This document shows positions 29,492 through 38,851 of a stretch of 56,286 bases of DNA, piece by piece; the stretch's first letter is position 1; each line of letters opens with the position of its first letter. Source of the DNA: a virus; the IMG/VR virus record IMGVR_UViG_3300034118_001268, positions 1 through 56,286 of that record. One strand, given 5' to 3'. Under the pieces are notes generated by a model. It searched no databases and was not told the DNA's origin. It saw nothing but the letters and a program-made list of their open reading frames with translations. A program made the translations under genes and the position numbers.

Positions 29492-30768
29492 CACAGGCTA
29501 GAGCCCAGTTTCCAGAGAAGCTCCAACTTCTCTTCAAGCCAAAGAGATACAAGGTTCTCCACGGCGGGCGCGGAGGCGCCAAGTCCTGGGGAATTGCTAG
29601 AGCGTTGTTGGTTCTAGCGGCATCGAAACCATTGAGAATACTCTGCGCCCGTGAGTTTCAAAACTCAATTGCAGAGTCGGTCCACCAACTTCTCTCACAA
29701 CAAATCGTGGCGCTCGGCCTTTCGGCATTTTATGATGTTCAAGAGACCAAGATCATAGGCAACAATGGCTCTGAATTTGTTTTTGCTGGTTTGAGAAAGA
29801 ACATCAACTCACTTAAATCATTTGAAGGCGTCGACATCGTCTGGGTCGAAGAAGCTGTGAACGTGTCAAAACGCAGCTGGGAAGTCTTGATCCCCACAAT
29901 CAGAAAGGACGGTTCTGAGATTTGGGTCAGCTTCAATCCCGAACTTGAGACTGATGAGACCTACGTTAGGTTCGTCAAGGATCCCCCTCCAAATGCGGTA
30001 GTGTCGGAGATCTCTTGGAGAGACAACCCCTGGTTCCCTGAGGTGCTTCGTGTAGAGATGGAGACACTGAAGGCCAAGGACCCGGATGCTTGGCTCCACG
30101 TTTGGGAAGGCAAGTGTTCTCAGACTCTGACCGGCGCCATCTACGCCAAGGAGCTTCGTGCTGTGCTCGAGGAGAAGCGCAGAACACGGGTTCCATATGA
30201 TCCTAGCAAACCAGTGTTCACGTTCTGGGACCTTGGCAGGTCGGATCACACGGCCATCTGGTTTGCCCAGCTTGTTGGCTATGAACGTCGCATCATTGAC
30301 TATTACTCAAACAACCTTCAGTCTATTGGTCACTACATGAAGACCCTTCAGACGAAGCCCTATGTGTATGATACTCACTACCTACCTCATGACGCTAGAT
30401 CGAAGACCATCATGCATCCTCTTTCAATCGAGGGTCAGATGGTCGCCGCTGGCTTCAAGGTGCAGATTGTCCCGAACATCAGCATCGAAGACGGCATCAA
30501 TGCGGCTCGCACCATATTTCCTTCTTGCGTCTTTGATGAGCAGAACACTCAAGACGGTTGGCAGTGTCTGAGCCACTATCAATACAAGGTCGACGAAGTC
30601 ACCGGCCAATTCAGCAAAGAACCGCTGCACAATTGGGCCTCCCATGGTGCCGACGCATTCCGCTACCTGGCGGTTGGTCTCAAAGAGGCCAAGCCGAAAG
30701 GTCTGAAACAACAGAAGACCATCAACGTTGAACTGCCCATGACCGGCGGTGCGTGGTTGTCGTCATGA
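29488..30768 (+). CDS. Terminase large subunit (PBSX / Terminase_3 type)
   Basis: Packaging motor ATPase and nuclease, 426 aa from GTG29488. Walker A-type [16 protein letters not shown] lies at residues 27-42, the [11 protein letters not shown] segment is typical of the PBSX-type family, Walker B is VDIVWVEEA near residue 117, followed by WVSFNPE (coupling motif). The nuclease domain has [14 protein letters not shown], the ...[11 protein letters not shown] segment and a final [13 protein letters not shown] (conserved Asp of the RNase H-like fold). Confidence 0.95.
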   Translation: MTQARAQFPEKLQLLFKPKRYKVLHGGRGGAKSWGIARALLVLAASKPLRILCAREFQNSIAESVHQLLSQQIVALGLSAFYDVQETKIIGNNGSEFVFAGLRKNINSLKSFEGVDIVWVEEAVNVSKRSWEVLIPTIRKDGSEIWVSFNPELETDETYVRFVKDPPPNAVVSEISWRDNPWFPEVLRVEMETLKAKDPDAWLHVWEGKCSQTLTGAIYAKELRAVLEEKRRTRVPYDPSKPVFTFWDLGRSDHTAIWFAQLVGYERRIIDYYSNNLQSIGHYMKTLQTKPYVYDTHYLPHDARSKTIMHPLSIEGQMVAAGFKVQIVPNISIEDGINAARTIFPSCVFDEQNTQDGWQCLSHYQYKVDEVTGQFSKEPLHNWASHGADAFRYLAVGLKEAKPKGLKQQKTINVELPMTGGAWLSS

Positions 30769-30781
30769 AGGAGCCGTCCAA

Positions 30782-33199
30782 ATGAGTGGCTATATCGAAG
30801 TTCCGCAGGGCGATGGTCTGGATCCTGAACAGTTCCTCCCCATTCTCGAACCTCAGAAGCCTGAAGACCTCTCACAAGAGGAAGATCCTCAGGCTACAAA
30901 GAAGGTTCCAAAGCGCCAAGGCGATAAGATCCTTGAAGAGGCCAAGGAGAGGTTCAAACTCTGTGCTGCGTGGGAAGCACTGACTCGAAAGAGAAACCTC
31001 GAGGACTTGAAGTTCGTTGAAGCTGACAGTGAGAACGGCTTTCAATGGCCGAACGATGTTCGCAAGGCCAGAGAGGTCGATAAAAGACCTGCGCTGACTA
31101 TCAACAAGACCAGGCAACACTGCCTGATGATCATCAACGACGCCAAGCAGAACAAGCCGACCATCAAGATCAAAGCGACAGGCGGCGGTGCCACGTATCA
31201 GGCGGCACAGGTGCTTGAGAGCATCGTTCGCAGCATTGAATACCACTCGAATGCTTCCAGTGCCTACGACTCAGCCACTGAGAGCCAGGTCAAAATGGGC
31301 ATCGGCTACTGGCGTGTGGTCACCGACTACGTGGCTGACGACTCATTTGACCAGGAGATCTTCATTCGAAGGGTCCGTGACCCGTTCTCAGTCTATATCG
31401 ACCCTGACATCAATGAGGTTGACGGGTCAGATGCCTCCTACGCATTCATCTTCCAAGATATGCCAGTCGATGAGTTCAACCGATCCTATCCGAACTTGAA
31501 GGGCAAGGTTGGTCGCAGCAATACCGGTCTCGATGAAGGCAACGACTGGGTTGATGATAAACACGTGCGCCGCGCCGAATACTTCAGACGCTTGGAACGT
31601 GAAGAGGAACTCATATCATTTGTCGACCCATCGAGCAACGAGAGGAAGGTTGTCAAGGCCTCGGACCTGAGTCCTGAGATCGTCGACATGGTTAAGAACG
31701 ACCCTATGACACGGACGAGGATGGCCTCAACATACGACGTTGAGTGGTTCTTGATCGTTGGCTCCATGGTTCTCGAGACCAAGATTTGGCCTGGGAAATA
31801 CATCCCGATCGTTCGAGTGATTGGTGAAGAGACCATCATTGACAAAGAGCTTGATCGCAAGGGCCATGTGAGGGCGTTGAAAGACCCTCAACGTGTTTAC
31901 AACTATTGGAGTTCGTCGGCCGTCGAGAACGTTGCCCTCCAGTCCAAGACACCATACATCGCATCTGCCGAGTCAATTGAGGGCTTCGAGAACCAGTACG
32001 GCAACGCCAATCAGATCAACTATTCGGTCCTGCCCTACAATGCCTACGATGACCAGGGGAGGCCGCTACAACCACCGAAGCGCCAAGAGCCTGTGTCCAT
32101 GCCTCAAGCATACATCACCGGCCTCCAGATTTCAAGCTCTGAAATGATGGCCGTCTCAGGCCAGTACGAGCCCACGCTCGGGGAGCAGGGTGATGAGAAG
32201 ACGGGCATAGCCATCCAGGAACGTCAGCGTACTGGCAACAAGGCGACATTCCACTACATTGACAACCTTGCTGTTGCCATTAGGTTCACCGGCAAGATCC
32301 TGATTGACCTGATCCCGAAGATCTATGACACGCCGAGAATGATCAGAATTCTGGGCGAGGATGGGACTGAGAGTCAAATTCAGATCGACCCTACTCAACA
32401 GCAGGCTTTGGCTGAAAGCAGGAAGCCATCACAACGTGAAATGGATAAACAGGTCGCCATCACCCAAATACTCAATCCAAACGTTGGGAGATACGAAGTT
32501 CAATCTGACGTGGGTCCGAACTACGCAACCAAGCGTCAAGAAGCTTTCAACTCATTCACTCAGATCATTTCCACCCGTCCTGAGTTGGTGCAGATCATCG
32601 GCGATATTCTCATGAAGGCTGGCGACTTCCCCATGGCGGACGAGGCCGCGGAGCGACTGAAGAGGATGGTTCCGAAGCAGGCGTTGGGCGAAGGACCTGA
32701 TCCTGAGACCCAGATCCTGATGGAACAGGTCGAAGGGTTGAAACAAAGCTTAGCAGCTGCGTTGCAAGCTCTGGCCGATAAAACCGGTGAAACCAAAGTC
32801 AGTCAGGAAAAAGTGGCCGTTGACACCTTCAAGGCTGAAACTGACCGGATGCAGACCATGATCGACCTTGTTGACAAGGCGTTGGCTAGAGCCGCCGATC
32901 CTGCCGCCATGGCTGACGCTGTCAGGAAAGTTTTGTTAGATACATTGGGCGACGAAGGTAGTAATATACCTGACCTCATACAAGGATACCAGAACATGGC
33001 ACCGCCTGACCAAGGCATCGATCAACCAAATTCACTGGCACAGCCCATGGGCAATCCTGGTGAAGCCACGCCGCGAGACATACAACCATCGCCGGATGAC
33101 ACACCCATCGAAGGGATGAGGCGTGCACCCGATGGTAAATACTACCTGCCCGACCCTGAGCGTCCGGGCAAATACCTCGAAGTTTTGGGGACTACCTGA
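30782..33199 (+). CDS. Portal protein, P22 gp1-like
   Basis: An 805-aa portal from ATG30782 (GGAG eight bases upstream), comparable to P22 gp1 in size. Typical segments are FKLCAAWEALTRKRNLEDLKF, KRPALTINKTRQH, NDAKQNKPTIKI, GIGYWRVVTDYV and RRVRDPFSVYIDPD. The C-terminal ~150 residues are helical (barrel-like). The last 25 residues, EGMRRAPDGKYYLPDPERPG then KYLEV, recur almost unchanged at the end of the next gene's product, a GNAT protein. It forms the dodecameric channel at the packaging vertex. Confidence 0.93.
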   Translation: MSGYIEVPQGDGLDPEQFLPILEPQKPEDLSQEEDPQATKKVPKRQGDKILEEAKERFKLCAAWEALTRKRNLEDLKFVEADSENGFQWPNDVRKAREVDKRPALTINKTRQHCLMIINDAKQNKPTIKIKATGGGATYQAAQVLESIVRSIEYHSNASSAYDSATESQVKMGIGYWRVVTDYVADDSFDQEIFIRRVRDPFSVYIDPDINEVDGSDASYAFIFQDMPVDEFNRSYPNLKGKVGRSNTGLDEGNDWVDDKHVRRAEYFRRLEREEELISFVDPSSNERKVVKASDLSPEIVDMVKNDPMTRTRMASTYDVEWFLIVGSMVLETKIWPGKYIPIVRVIGEETIIDKELDRKGHVRALKDPQRVYNYWSSSAVENVALQSKTPYIASAESIEGFENQYGNANQINYSVLPYNAYDDQGRPLQPPKRQEPVSMPQAYITGLQISSSEMMAVSGQYEPTLGEQGDEKTGIAIQERQRTGNKATFHYIDNLAVAIRFTGKILIDLIPKIYDTPRMIRILGEDGTESQIQIDPTQQQALAESRKPSQREMDKQVAITQILNPNVGRYEVQSDVGPNYATKRQEAFNSFTQIISTRPELVQIIGDILMKAGDFPMADEAAERLKRMVPKQALGEGPDPETQILMEQVEGLKQSLAAALQALADKTGETKVSQEKVAVDTFKAETDRMQTMIDLVDKALARAADPAAMADAVRKVLLDTLGDEGSNIPDLIQGYQNMAPPDQGIDQPNSLAQPMGNPGEATPRDIQPSPDDTPIEGMRRAPDGKYYLPDPERPGKYLEVLGTT

Positions 33200-33200
33200 T

Positions 33201-33830
33201 ATGTCAGGCAACATCAAAACCAGACCGGTTGATCACGATCCCTTTGCTCCTCAGTTGGTCAAAGCTCCAAAGACCAGAAGTGGTCGAGAAGAGTTGGTCG
33301 ACACTATGAGACGAATGGCGAGTCAAAGCACCGATGGGAATTACCGAGGCGCTCTCGATCAGATGGAGATGGCCATGTTCTCGGCCTATCCTAACCGCTT
33401 TCTTGCGATGCACAATGGCATGCCAGTTGGAGCAATAGCTTACGGCTCCTCAAAGGGTACGTCAGAAGACCACGTTGAAGTGCATCATCTCGGGTCCATC
33501 CACCCGGGCGTTGGTAAGATGCTTCTCGAACAAGCCATGCAGCATGCCACAAAGACCGACAAGATCATCCACCTCCATTCCACCGAAGAAGCTATTCCGT
33601 TTTATGAGCGGATGGGCTTCACTCAGAGGAATGAGTACGAGAATGATCCTGTCATGCAGTTCGATCCGAGTGGCATGGGGCCTGGTGAAACGTGGAAACC
33701 TGAGACAGAGGAGAAGGAACACCCGTTGATCGACGGTCTGCGCCAAGCAGCTGACGGCAATTGGTATATCCCAAACCCAGACAGGCCGGGCAAGTATCTC
33801 CAAGTTGTGGAACCTTCAAAAGGCGTTTGA
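33201..33830 (+). CDS. GNAT acetyltransferase with portal-like C-terminal tag
   Basis: A 209-aa protein from ATG33201, one base after the portal stop. Residues ~40-140 form a GNAT fold: AIAYGSS strand, HHLGSIHPGVGKMLLEQAMQHA (degenerate acetyl-CoA loop Q/R-x-x-G-x-G/A plus helix) and PFYERMGFTQRNEYE. The first 20 residues contain RPVDHDPFAP, related to the HDPF motif that ends the three ART-like proteins. The final 30 residues (DGLRQAADGNWYIPNPDRPG then KYLQVV) copy the C-terminal tag of the portal. Substrate unknown; virion association is inferred. Confidence 0.75.
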   Translation: MSGNIKTRPVDHDPFAPQLVKAPKTRSGREELVDTMRRMASQSTDGNYRGALDQMEMAMFSAYPNRFLAMHNGMPVGAIAYGSSKGTSEDHVEVHHLGSIHPGVGKMLLEQAMQHATKTDKIIHLHSTEEAIPFYERMGFTQRNEYENDPVMQFDPSGMGPGETWKPETEEKEHPLIDGLRQAADGNWYIPNPDRPGKYLQVVEPSKGV

Positions 33831-33833
33831 ACA

Positions 33834-34445
33834 ATGTCAGGATCCCAGAACCCGATCATCAAGAAGTTCGGATACTCTGATCTAGATGAGAAGGGGCAGA
33901 ACAAACTTTTTGACCAGTTCTCGTCGTCCTATAAAAAGGAGACTGGCTCTTCATGGGACCGACCTAAGTTTGAGAGCCGGGCACAGAATTGGGAGTTCCA
34001 TGGTGACACCGACGGCTTCATAGCAGTCAGACCTCAGCAGTCTGGCATGAAGAAGATGGTTGGGGTTGCCGGCGATCCGAGATCCATCATCAAAGGTGTC
34101 GACAGCCTTCAAGCAGAAGGCGGACCGATTTGGGGTGCCGTGTCTTCACCGTTAGCTGCCATGGCCAAGAAGCGTGGCATGATTGTGCCACACCTCCACT
34201 TCGGTGGACCCACGCTGATCAAAGCCATCATGCCGACGGTGCCCGACAAGGTCTTTGGAGGCGTGCGCCCTCAAGTCCAAAAGGATGGTGGCCTGGTCAT
34301 GGACTACCCAGACGTGGGGAAGACGACTAAATACCTTGTGATGAACAAGGAGTATTTGAATGAGATGCTGAAGCATCCTACTGCCTCCAAGACAATTGCT
34401 GGCAACGCAGCCATTAAGACATTCTTGAAGTTGGTGGGAGTCTAA
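33834..34445 (+). CDS. Hypothetical protein in the virion cargo block
   Basis: A 203-aa protein, MSGSQNPIIKKFGYSDLDEKG at the start. The middle (GFIAVRPQQSGMKKMVGVAGDPRSIIKGV and SPLAAMAKKRGMIVPHLHFGG) is alpha/beta and looks like a divergent GNAT fold with a degenerate acetyl-CoA loop, but this is weak. Located between the GNAT protein and the first ART-like protein, three to four bases from each. Confidence 0.7.
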   Translation: MSGSQNPIIKKFGYSDLDEKGQNKLFDQFSSSYKKETGSSWDRPKFESRAQNWEFHGDTDGFIAVRPQQSGMKKMVGVAGDPRSIIKGVDSLQAEGGPIWGAVSSPLAAMAKKRGMIVPHLHFGGPTLIKAIMPTVPDKVFGGVRPQVQKDGGLVMDYPDVGKTTKYLVMNKEYLNEMLKHPTASKTIAGNAAIKTFLKLVGV

Positions 34446-34447
34446 CC

Positions 34448-35788
34448 GTGTCTGGATCTTCCAACAAACTTGCTCCCATAATGGCATGGCACGCGTCGCC
34501 GTACGATTTCGACAAGTTTGGTGAAATGAAGAAGACTGTTGGGACAGGGCAAGGAGCTTCGTCCTACGGGAAAGGTGCGGCATACGTCGCTGAGTCTCGT
34601 TCCGTGTCAGGTCCCGGTCGATCAGAATATATGGAGGAATTTGCAAAGCATCCAGCATCTGTTGGCGAGAAGGTCGGTGGTTTCAGCATGGCCCAGATCC
34701 AGGATGACATGACTCCTAATAACTGGAGGGGGTTTTCTACGGCAAATCTTCCGCATCCTTTCAACACCTTGTCAACCCGCGCTTTTGAGTTGATTTCAGA
34801 GGCGACCTACGCCCACGCTTTGCACGGAGGTTCCGGCGCCAAAAGTCTTAAAGATCAGGTCAATCGTGATGCGGATCAGTTGATCGCAGAACCGGATGAT
34901 TATACAACTCATGGAGAGGACGCCCAGTTTCTGATTGCAGCAGCGAAAGAAGCCAAAGCATTCATCGAGAAACACCACACATCTCCCAAAAATAGCGGTC
35001 CATACTCATATCAAGTGGCCGTCCACCTAACGCCTGAGACGATGCTTGATTGGGATAGTGTCTTGGGAGATCATCATGAGCAGGCTCAGAAGAAGTTAGC
35101 CCCGTTGCAACACATGATGGAAGGAACTGAAACTCTAAGCGATTACGACCTTTCTCAAATGGACGAAGAAGACCGCAAAGCCTATGAGGAGGATAAATCG
35201 TCTCGAGGTTTCACAAATCCTAATAAGAGTGGACAGGATTTTTACCACGACTTGATGAGACACTTTGACAAAGGTGGAGTAGATATTGGTATTGCCGCGT
35301 CCGAAGCTCTTTACAATGCTGGGATCCACGGGATCCGGTATTTAGATGGTTTGAGCAGACAAATTCCTCCTGAACTCAAATACAACGATAAGCCAATAGG
35401 GAAATATCTAAATGAACTTGCAAAATCAGACAAAGTCGAGCCCAAATATGAGTCCCTGAACCTTATTGCGAAAGTTCATAGACAGATCACGCATGGTTCA
35501 ATGAATTTTGACCAATTGAAAAAGGTATTTGAAAGCAATCGTCCTCTTCCAATTCATTGGGAATTCGACTCCGATGTCTTATCCGAAGCTAGAGATTTAT
35601 TGAAAAATGAGGCATCGAAGTTTTCTACTTACCGCCCGTCAGCCAGCTACAACTATGTCATTTTCCACCCGGATTTTGTAGAAGCATTGTCTCAATACAA
35701 TATCAAGGGCGATAAGGTGAAAGACTTTGGGCCGGGTGTCCACCTGAAATCTGTTGAGCACGATCCGTTTAAGGACGAAGGCAAATGA
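34448..35788 (+). CDS. ADP-ribosyltransferase-like protein, ART-PolyVal type (copy 1)
   Basis: A 446-aa protein from GTG34448. Signatures of the ART-PolyVal family: AWHASPYDFDKF (residues 13-24, His15 in the H-x-S/T position), VGTGQGASSYGKGAAYVAES (31-50, like GTGEGAQAYGWGLYFAEN of the family), GPYSYQVAVHLTPETMLDWD (about 180-200), EALYNAGIHGIRYLDG (about 282-297) and YNYVIFHPDFVEALSQYNIK near the end. The final residues carry VEHDPFKDEGK. Such domains transfer ADP-ribose from NAD. The third catalytic residue cannot be assigned by eye, so activity is unproven. Central segments differ from copies 2 and 3. Confidence 0.75.
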   Translation: MSGSSNKLAPIMAWHASPYDFDKFGEMKKTVGTGQGASSYGKGAAYVAESRSVSGPGRSEYMEEFAKHPASVGEKVGGFSMAQIQDDMTPNNWRGFSTANLPHPFNTLSTRAFELISEATYAHALHGGSGAKSLKDQVNRDADQLIAEPDDYTTHGEDAQFLIAAAKEAKAFIEKHHTSPKNSGPYSYQVAVHLTPETMLDWDSVLGDHHEQAQKKLAPLQHMMEGTETLSDYDLSQMDEEDRKAYEEDKSSRGFTNPNKSGQDFYHDLMRHFDKGGVDIGIAASEALYNAGIHGIRYLDGLSRQIPPELKYNDKPIGKYLNELAKSDKVEPKYESLNLIAKVHRQITHGSMNFDQLKKVFESNRPLPIHWEFDSDVLSEARDLLKNEASKFSTYRPSASYNYVIFHPDFVEALSQYNIKGDKVKDFGPGVHLKSVEHDPFKDEGK

Positions 35789-37215
35789 GCGGTAGTGACT
35801 TTCGCAAAACTCTGACGGCGTGGCACGCATCCCCTTTCGACATCCCCGAAGGGCAGTTTGCTCCTATGCGGGCGTCTTCAGGCACCGGCCAGGGCGCGGC
35901 AGCTTACGGAAGAGGGGCAGCCTATGTGGCCCAGTCTCCAGCCTTATCAGGGCCTGGGGAGTCAGTCTACATGAAAGAGTTTTCTCGACACCGCGCCGTT
36001 ACAAAATCTGAAAAAAGGTGGCACATCAACATTGATGGTGAATGGGAACCACTTGATGATAGTTTTCACGATTTGTCAAGCGCCGTGGCTATGGATGAGG
36101 AACACAAAACAGCATTAGATCAAAGAGAAGCTGGTTTTAATTGGATCTCAAATCGTCTTAGCAAGTTTAACCAACACATGCACGATAATGCTTTAAACCA
36201 AATAGAGGTAGATCTCAATATGTTGGGAGACGAAGATTTTGCAAAGTATATGGGTATGCTGGCAGGGCCACCTGTCGACGATAACAATTACACGCCGGAC
36301 CACGCTAGAATGGTTAGAAGTGGGTTAGAGCTTGCAAAAAAGAAATTGAGATTTCTTGGAGATGACCCCACAGGTGGTCCATACTCATACGAAGTGGCTC
36401 TAGACTTGTCCCCTCACAACATGTTGGATTGGGATAACACATTAGAGGACCACCACCCGAAAGCTCTTGAAAAAATTAAGTCAGCTTTTTCCAACGTTAT
36501 TGAGGACGCAAAGCAGGAGACTCACCCTTTTGACGGTTTGTCCGGAAAATCGGGAGAAGAAGTCTATTCAGCCCTTCAAAGGCTCCATGCTTCTGGGTAT
36601 TCGTTGAAGGGGACCATTCCGGAACACGATTTGAAGTTCGACGCCTCTGAAGGTTTGCACAAAGCTGGAATTAGGGCAATCAGATATATGGATGGTGATA
36701 GTCGGGGGAAGTGGATTGATTACAAAAAAGACCTTGAGTTGAGCAAGCCGAGATATATTGAAGAAGTTGTCGGACTTGCCCCCAGAGAAGGTGCCGAAAA
36801 GAAGGTCACCAATCCAAAAGTTTTGGACGAAATAACTAGAACTCTTTTCCTATCGGACAATGTATTTGACAGAAAACCCCAGCCATCAATTCAAGGCGTC
36901 ATTAGCCATATCACTGATTTGCTTCGCGGCTATGACAAAAAGCCCGAAGAAGTTGCGCAATACGCCAAGTTCTTAAACTGGATTGCGGAAAATCAAAACC
37001 ACATTGAGGTCAAGAAGGTCACCAAAACCTTACCGCCTTTGAAGCCGGTCCCGGAAAAGCCCAAGAATTTGACTTACAACTACGTCGTTCTTGACCCAAA
37101 ATTCATCAAGACAATCGCCCAATACAATATCAAAGGCGAGAAGCTCAAGGACTACGGTTCTGGCGTCCACCTCCATCCAGTTGATCACGACCCGTTTAAG
37201 GATAGCGGCCAATGA
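35785..37215 (+). CDS. ADP-ribosyltransferase-like protein, ART-PolyVal type (copy 2)
   Basis: A 476-aa paralogue, start ATG35785 overlapping copy 1 (ATGA). Conserved blocks: AWHASPFDIPEGQF (11-24), GTGQGAAAYGRGAAYVAQS, GPYSYEVALDLSPHNMLDWD, EGLHKAGIRAIRYMDGDSRG and YNYVVLDPKFIKTIAQYNIK, ending in HPVDHDPFKDSGQ. The regions between blocks are longer, AT-richer and unrelated to copy 1 at the residue level. The order of blocks fits a single ART fold with variable insertions. Confidence 0.75.
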   Translation: MSGSDFRKTLTAWHASPFDIPEGQFAPMRASSGTGQGAAAYGRGAAYVAQSPALSGPGESVYMKEFSRHRAVTKSEKRWHINIDGEWEPLDDSFHDLSSAVAMDEEHKTALDQREAGFNWISNRLSKFNQHMHDNALNQIEVDLNMLGDEDFAKYMGMLAGPPVDDNNYTPDHARMVRSGLELAKKKLRFLGDDPTGGPYSYEVALDLSPHNMLDWDNTLEDHHPKALEKIKSAFSNVIEDAKQETHPFDGLSGKSGEEVYSALQRLHASGYSLKGTIPEHDLKFDASEGLHKAGIRAIRYMDGDSRGKWIDYKKDLELSKPRYIEEVVGLAPREGAEKKVTNPKVLDEITRTLFLSDNVFDRKPQPSIQGVISHITDLLRGYDKKPEEVAQYAKFLNWIAENQNHIEVKKVTKTLPPLKPVPEKPKNLTYNYVVLDPKFIKTIAQYNIKGEKLKDYGSGVHLHPVDHDPFKDSGQ

Positions 37216-38462
37216 GCGATAAGAGATTTGGCAACGCTCTAATGGCGTGGCACGCTTCGCCCTTCGACATTCCAGAGGGGAAGTTTGGCGCGATGAGTGA
37301 AGTGTCTGGCAAGGGCCAAGGCGCTGCGTCTTTCGGGCGTGGGGCTGCCTACGTGGCAGAGTCTCCAGCTTTGTCAGGTCCCGGCCAATCGGAGTATATG
37401 AAAGAATTCTCAACACATCCCGCGGTAGTTGACAATCGCGGAGCCCCAAACCTGCGGTTTAACGGCATAAACCTTCAAGAATTACATAGGGCAAAGACTC
37501 AGGACTATGATCGCTATTTGAAATTGCTTGACCTTTCGAGCCTTAATCGTAGTCCCCATCTTCTAGATAATTTGCACGAATTTATCAATGTTTACAATGA
37601 GGCCCATAGCGACACATTGTATGAAGCTCCCCAAAATTTGACAGAAGGTTTTGGTGCTTTTTTAAGGTATAAGATTGACGGGGAACATTATACAGATCAA
37701 AATTCACGACCTGAGGATATTGAAGCAAGAGATAAATTCTTGAGGGAGGACTCCGCAGAACTGTGGAGTAAAGTTCTACAATATACGACACCCTATGTTT
37801 CAAATGAGTCCGAGGGCCCTTACTCATATCAAGTCGCCGTCCACCTGACTCCCGAGACCATGTTAGATTGGGACAATCCGTTGAAAGACCATCATCCAGA
37901 AGCTCAAAATAAAATCCTTAAAGCTTTTGGAGACCCTATCGCAGCTGAACACCTGGGGGGCTCATACATCAGCGGAGAAAGAGTTTATAGACAGCTGCAG
38001 TCAAACAATCGCGGTTCAGACTTCGCCGCATCCGAAGCTCTTTATAACGCCGGCATCCACGGGATCAGATATATGGATGGTGCAACTCGTAGAAACACTA
38101 AATCCGTGATGTTCAAAGGCCAACTCCTAATTCCAGACGGGTCAACCTATGATCCTGTTTTGAGCGAAGTAAATCTTCGCCTTTTGGCAAATAACGGGGA
38201 CGTAGACCTATCTTTGGAACATATGAGGGAAAGAGGTGAACAATTTCCATCAACTGAACCAACTATGAAAAAAGCTATAGATTGGTTAAAAGAAAATAGA
38301 GAACATGTCAGCATAGCGGGACCCACCTACAACTACGTCATTTTCCACCCGGACTTCATTAAAGCTTTGGCCCAATACGACATCAAAGGGGACAAGATCA
38401 AGGACTATGGTCCAGGCGTCCATCTAAAATCGGTCGAACACGACCCATTCAAAGGAGAATAG
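37212..38462 (+). CDS. ADP-ribosyltransferase-like protein, ART-PolyVal type (copy 3)
   Basis: A 416-aa paralogue, again coupled by ATGA. Blocks: AWHASPFDIPEGKF (11-24), GKGQGAASFGRGAAYVAES, GPYSYQVAVHLTPETMLDWD (almost identical to copy 1), ASEALYNAGIHGIRYMDG and YNYVIFHPDFIKALAQYDIK, ending VEHDPFKGE. The DNA around 37430-37800 is markedly AT-richer than the flanks. Three copies with conserved ends and variable middles point to duplication followed by diversification. Confidence 0.75.
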   Translation: MSDKRFGNALMAWHASPFDIPEGKFGAMSEVSGKGQGAASFGRGAAYVAESPALSGPGQSEYMKEFSTHPAVVDNRGAPNLRFNGINLQELHRAKTQDYDRYLKLLDLSSLNRSPHLLDNLHEFINVYNEAHSDTLYEAPQNLTEGFGAFLRYKIDGEHYTDQNSRPEDIEARDKFLREDSAELWSKVLQYTTPYVSNESEGPYSYQVAVHLTPETMLDWDNPLKDHHPEAQNKILKAFGDPIAAEHLGGSYISGERVYRQLQSNNRGSDFAASEALYNAGIHGIRYMDGATRRNTKSVMFKGQLLIPDGSTYDPVLSEVNLRLLANNGDVDLSLEHMRERGEQFPSTEPTMKKAIDWLKENREHVSIAGPTYNYVIFHPDFIKALAQYDIKGDKIKDYGPGVHLKSVEHDPFKGE

Positions 38463-38467
38463 AGATC

Positions 38468-38776
38468 ATGAACCGTCGCGCACGTCAAATTCATTGCCAC
38501 AAGATGGTGGCGGATACCGCTAAAGGCATGGCCGCAGCGGTGTATGAAGAATTGGCCAAGAACAATGCTTGGTATGAATTGAACAGAAGCCAACAGGTCT
38601 TTGTGGAAAAGACCTACGGGAGCTTGGTCGAACAGGCTCGCCAAGTGTTGGCTCAGATGTTGAGTTCGAAAACTGTTGAAGAACAGCAGAAGGAAATCAT
38701 CTTCGAGGCTCTCCTTTTGGATAAGAGCCTCCAACAAGGTCGAGGTGTTCGCAGTAGAGTGATCAACCTCCAATAG
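38468..38776 (+). CDS. Hypothetical helical protein before the scaffold gene
   Basis: A 102-aa helical protein, GGAG eleven bases upstream. CHKMVADTAKGMAAAVYEEL and NRSQQVFVEKTYGSLVEQARQ have the look of small phage head-associated proteins. No family assigned. It is transcribed with the cargo block. Confidence 0.65.
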   Translation: MNRRARQIHCHKMVADTAKGMAAAVYEELAKNNAWYELNRSQQVFVEKTYGSLVEQARQVLAQMLSSKTVEEQQKEIIFEALLLDKSLQQGRGVRSRVINLQ

Positions 38777-38851
38777 AGCTTCGCCCATAGTGGGCAGGGG
38801 ATTACCGGCGATCCAACACACCGGGCACAATTATCCATGAGGATGGAGAAC

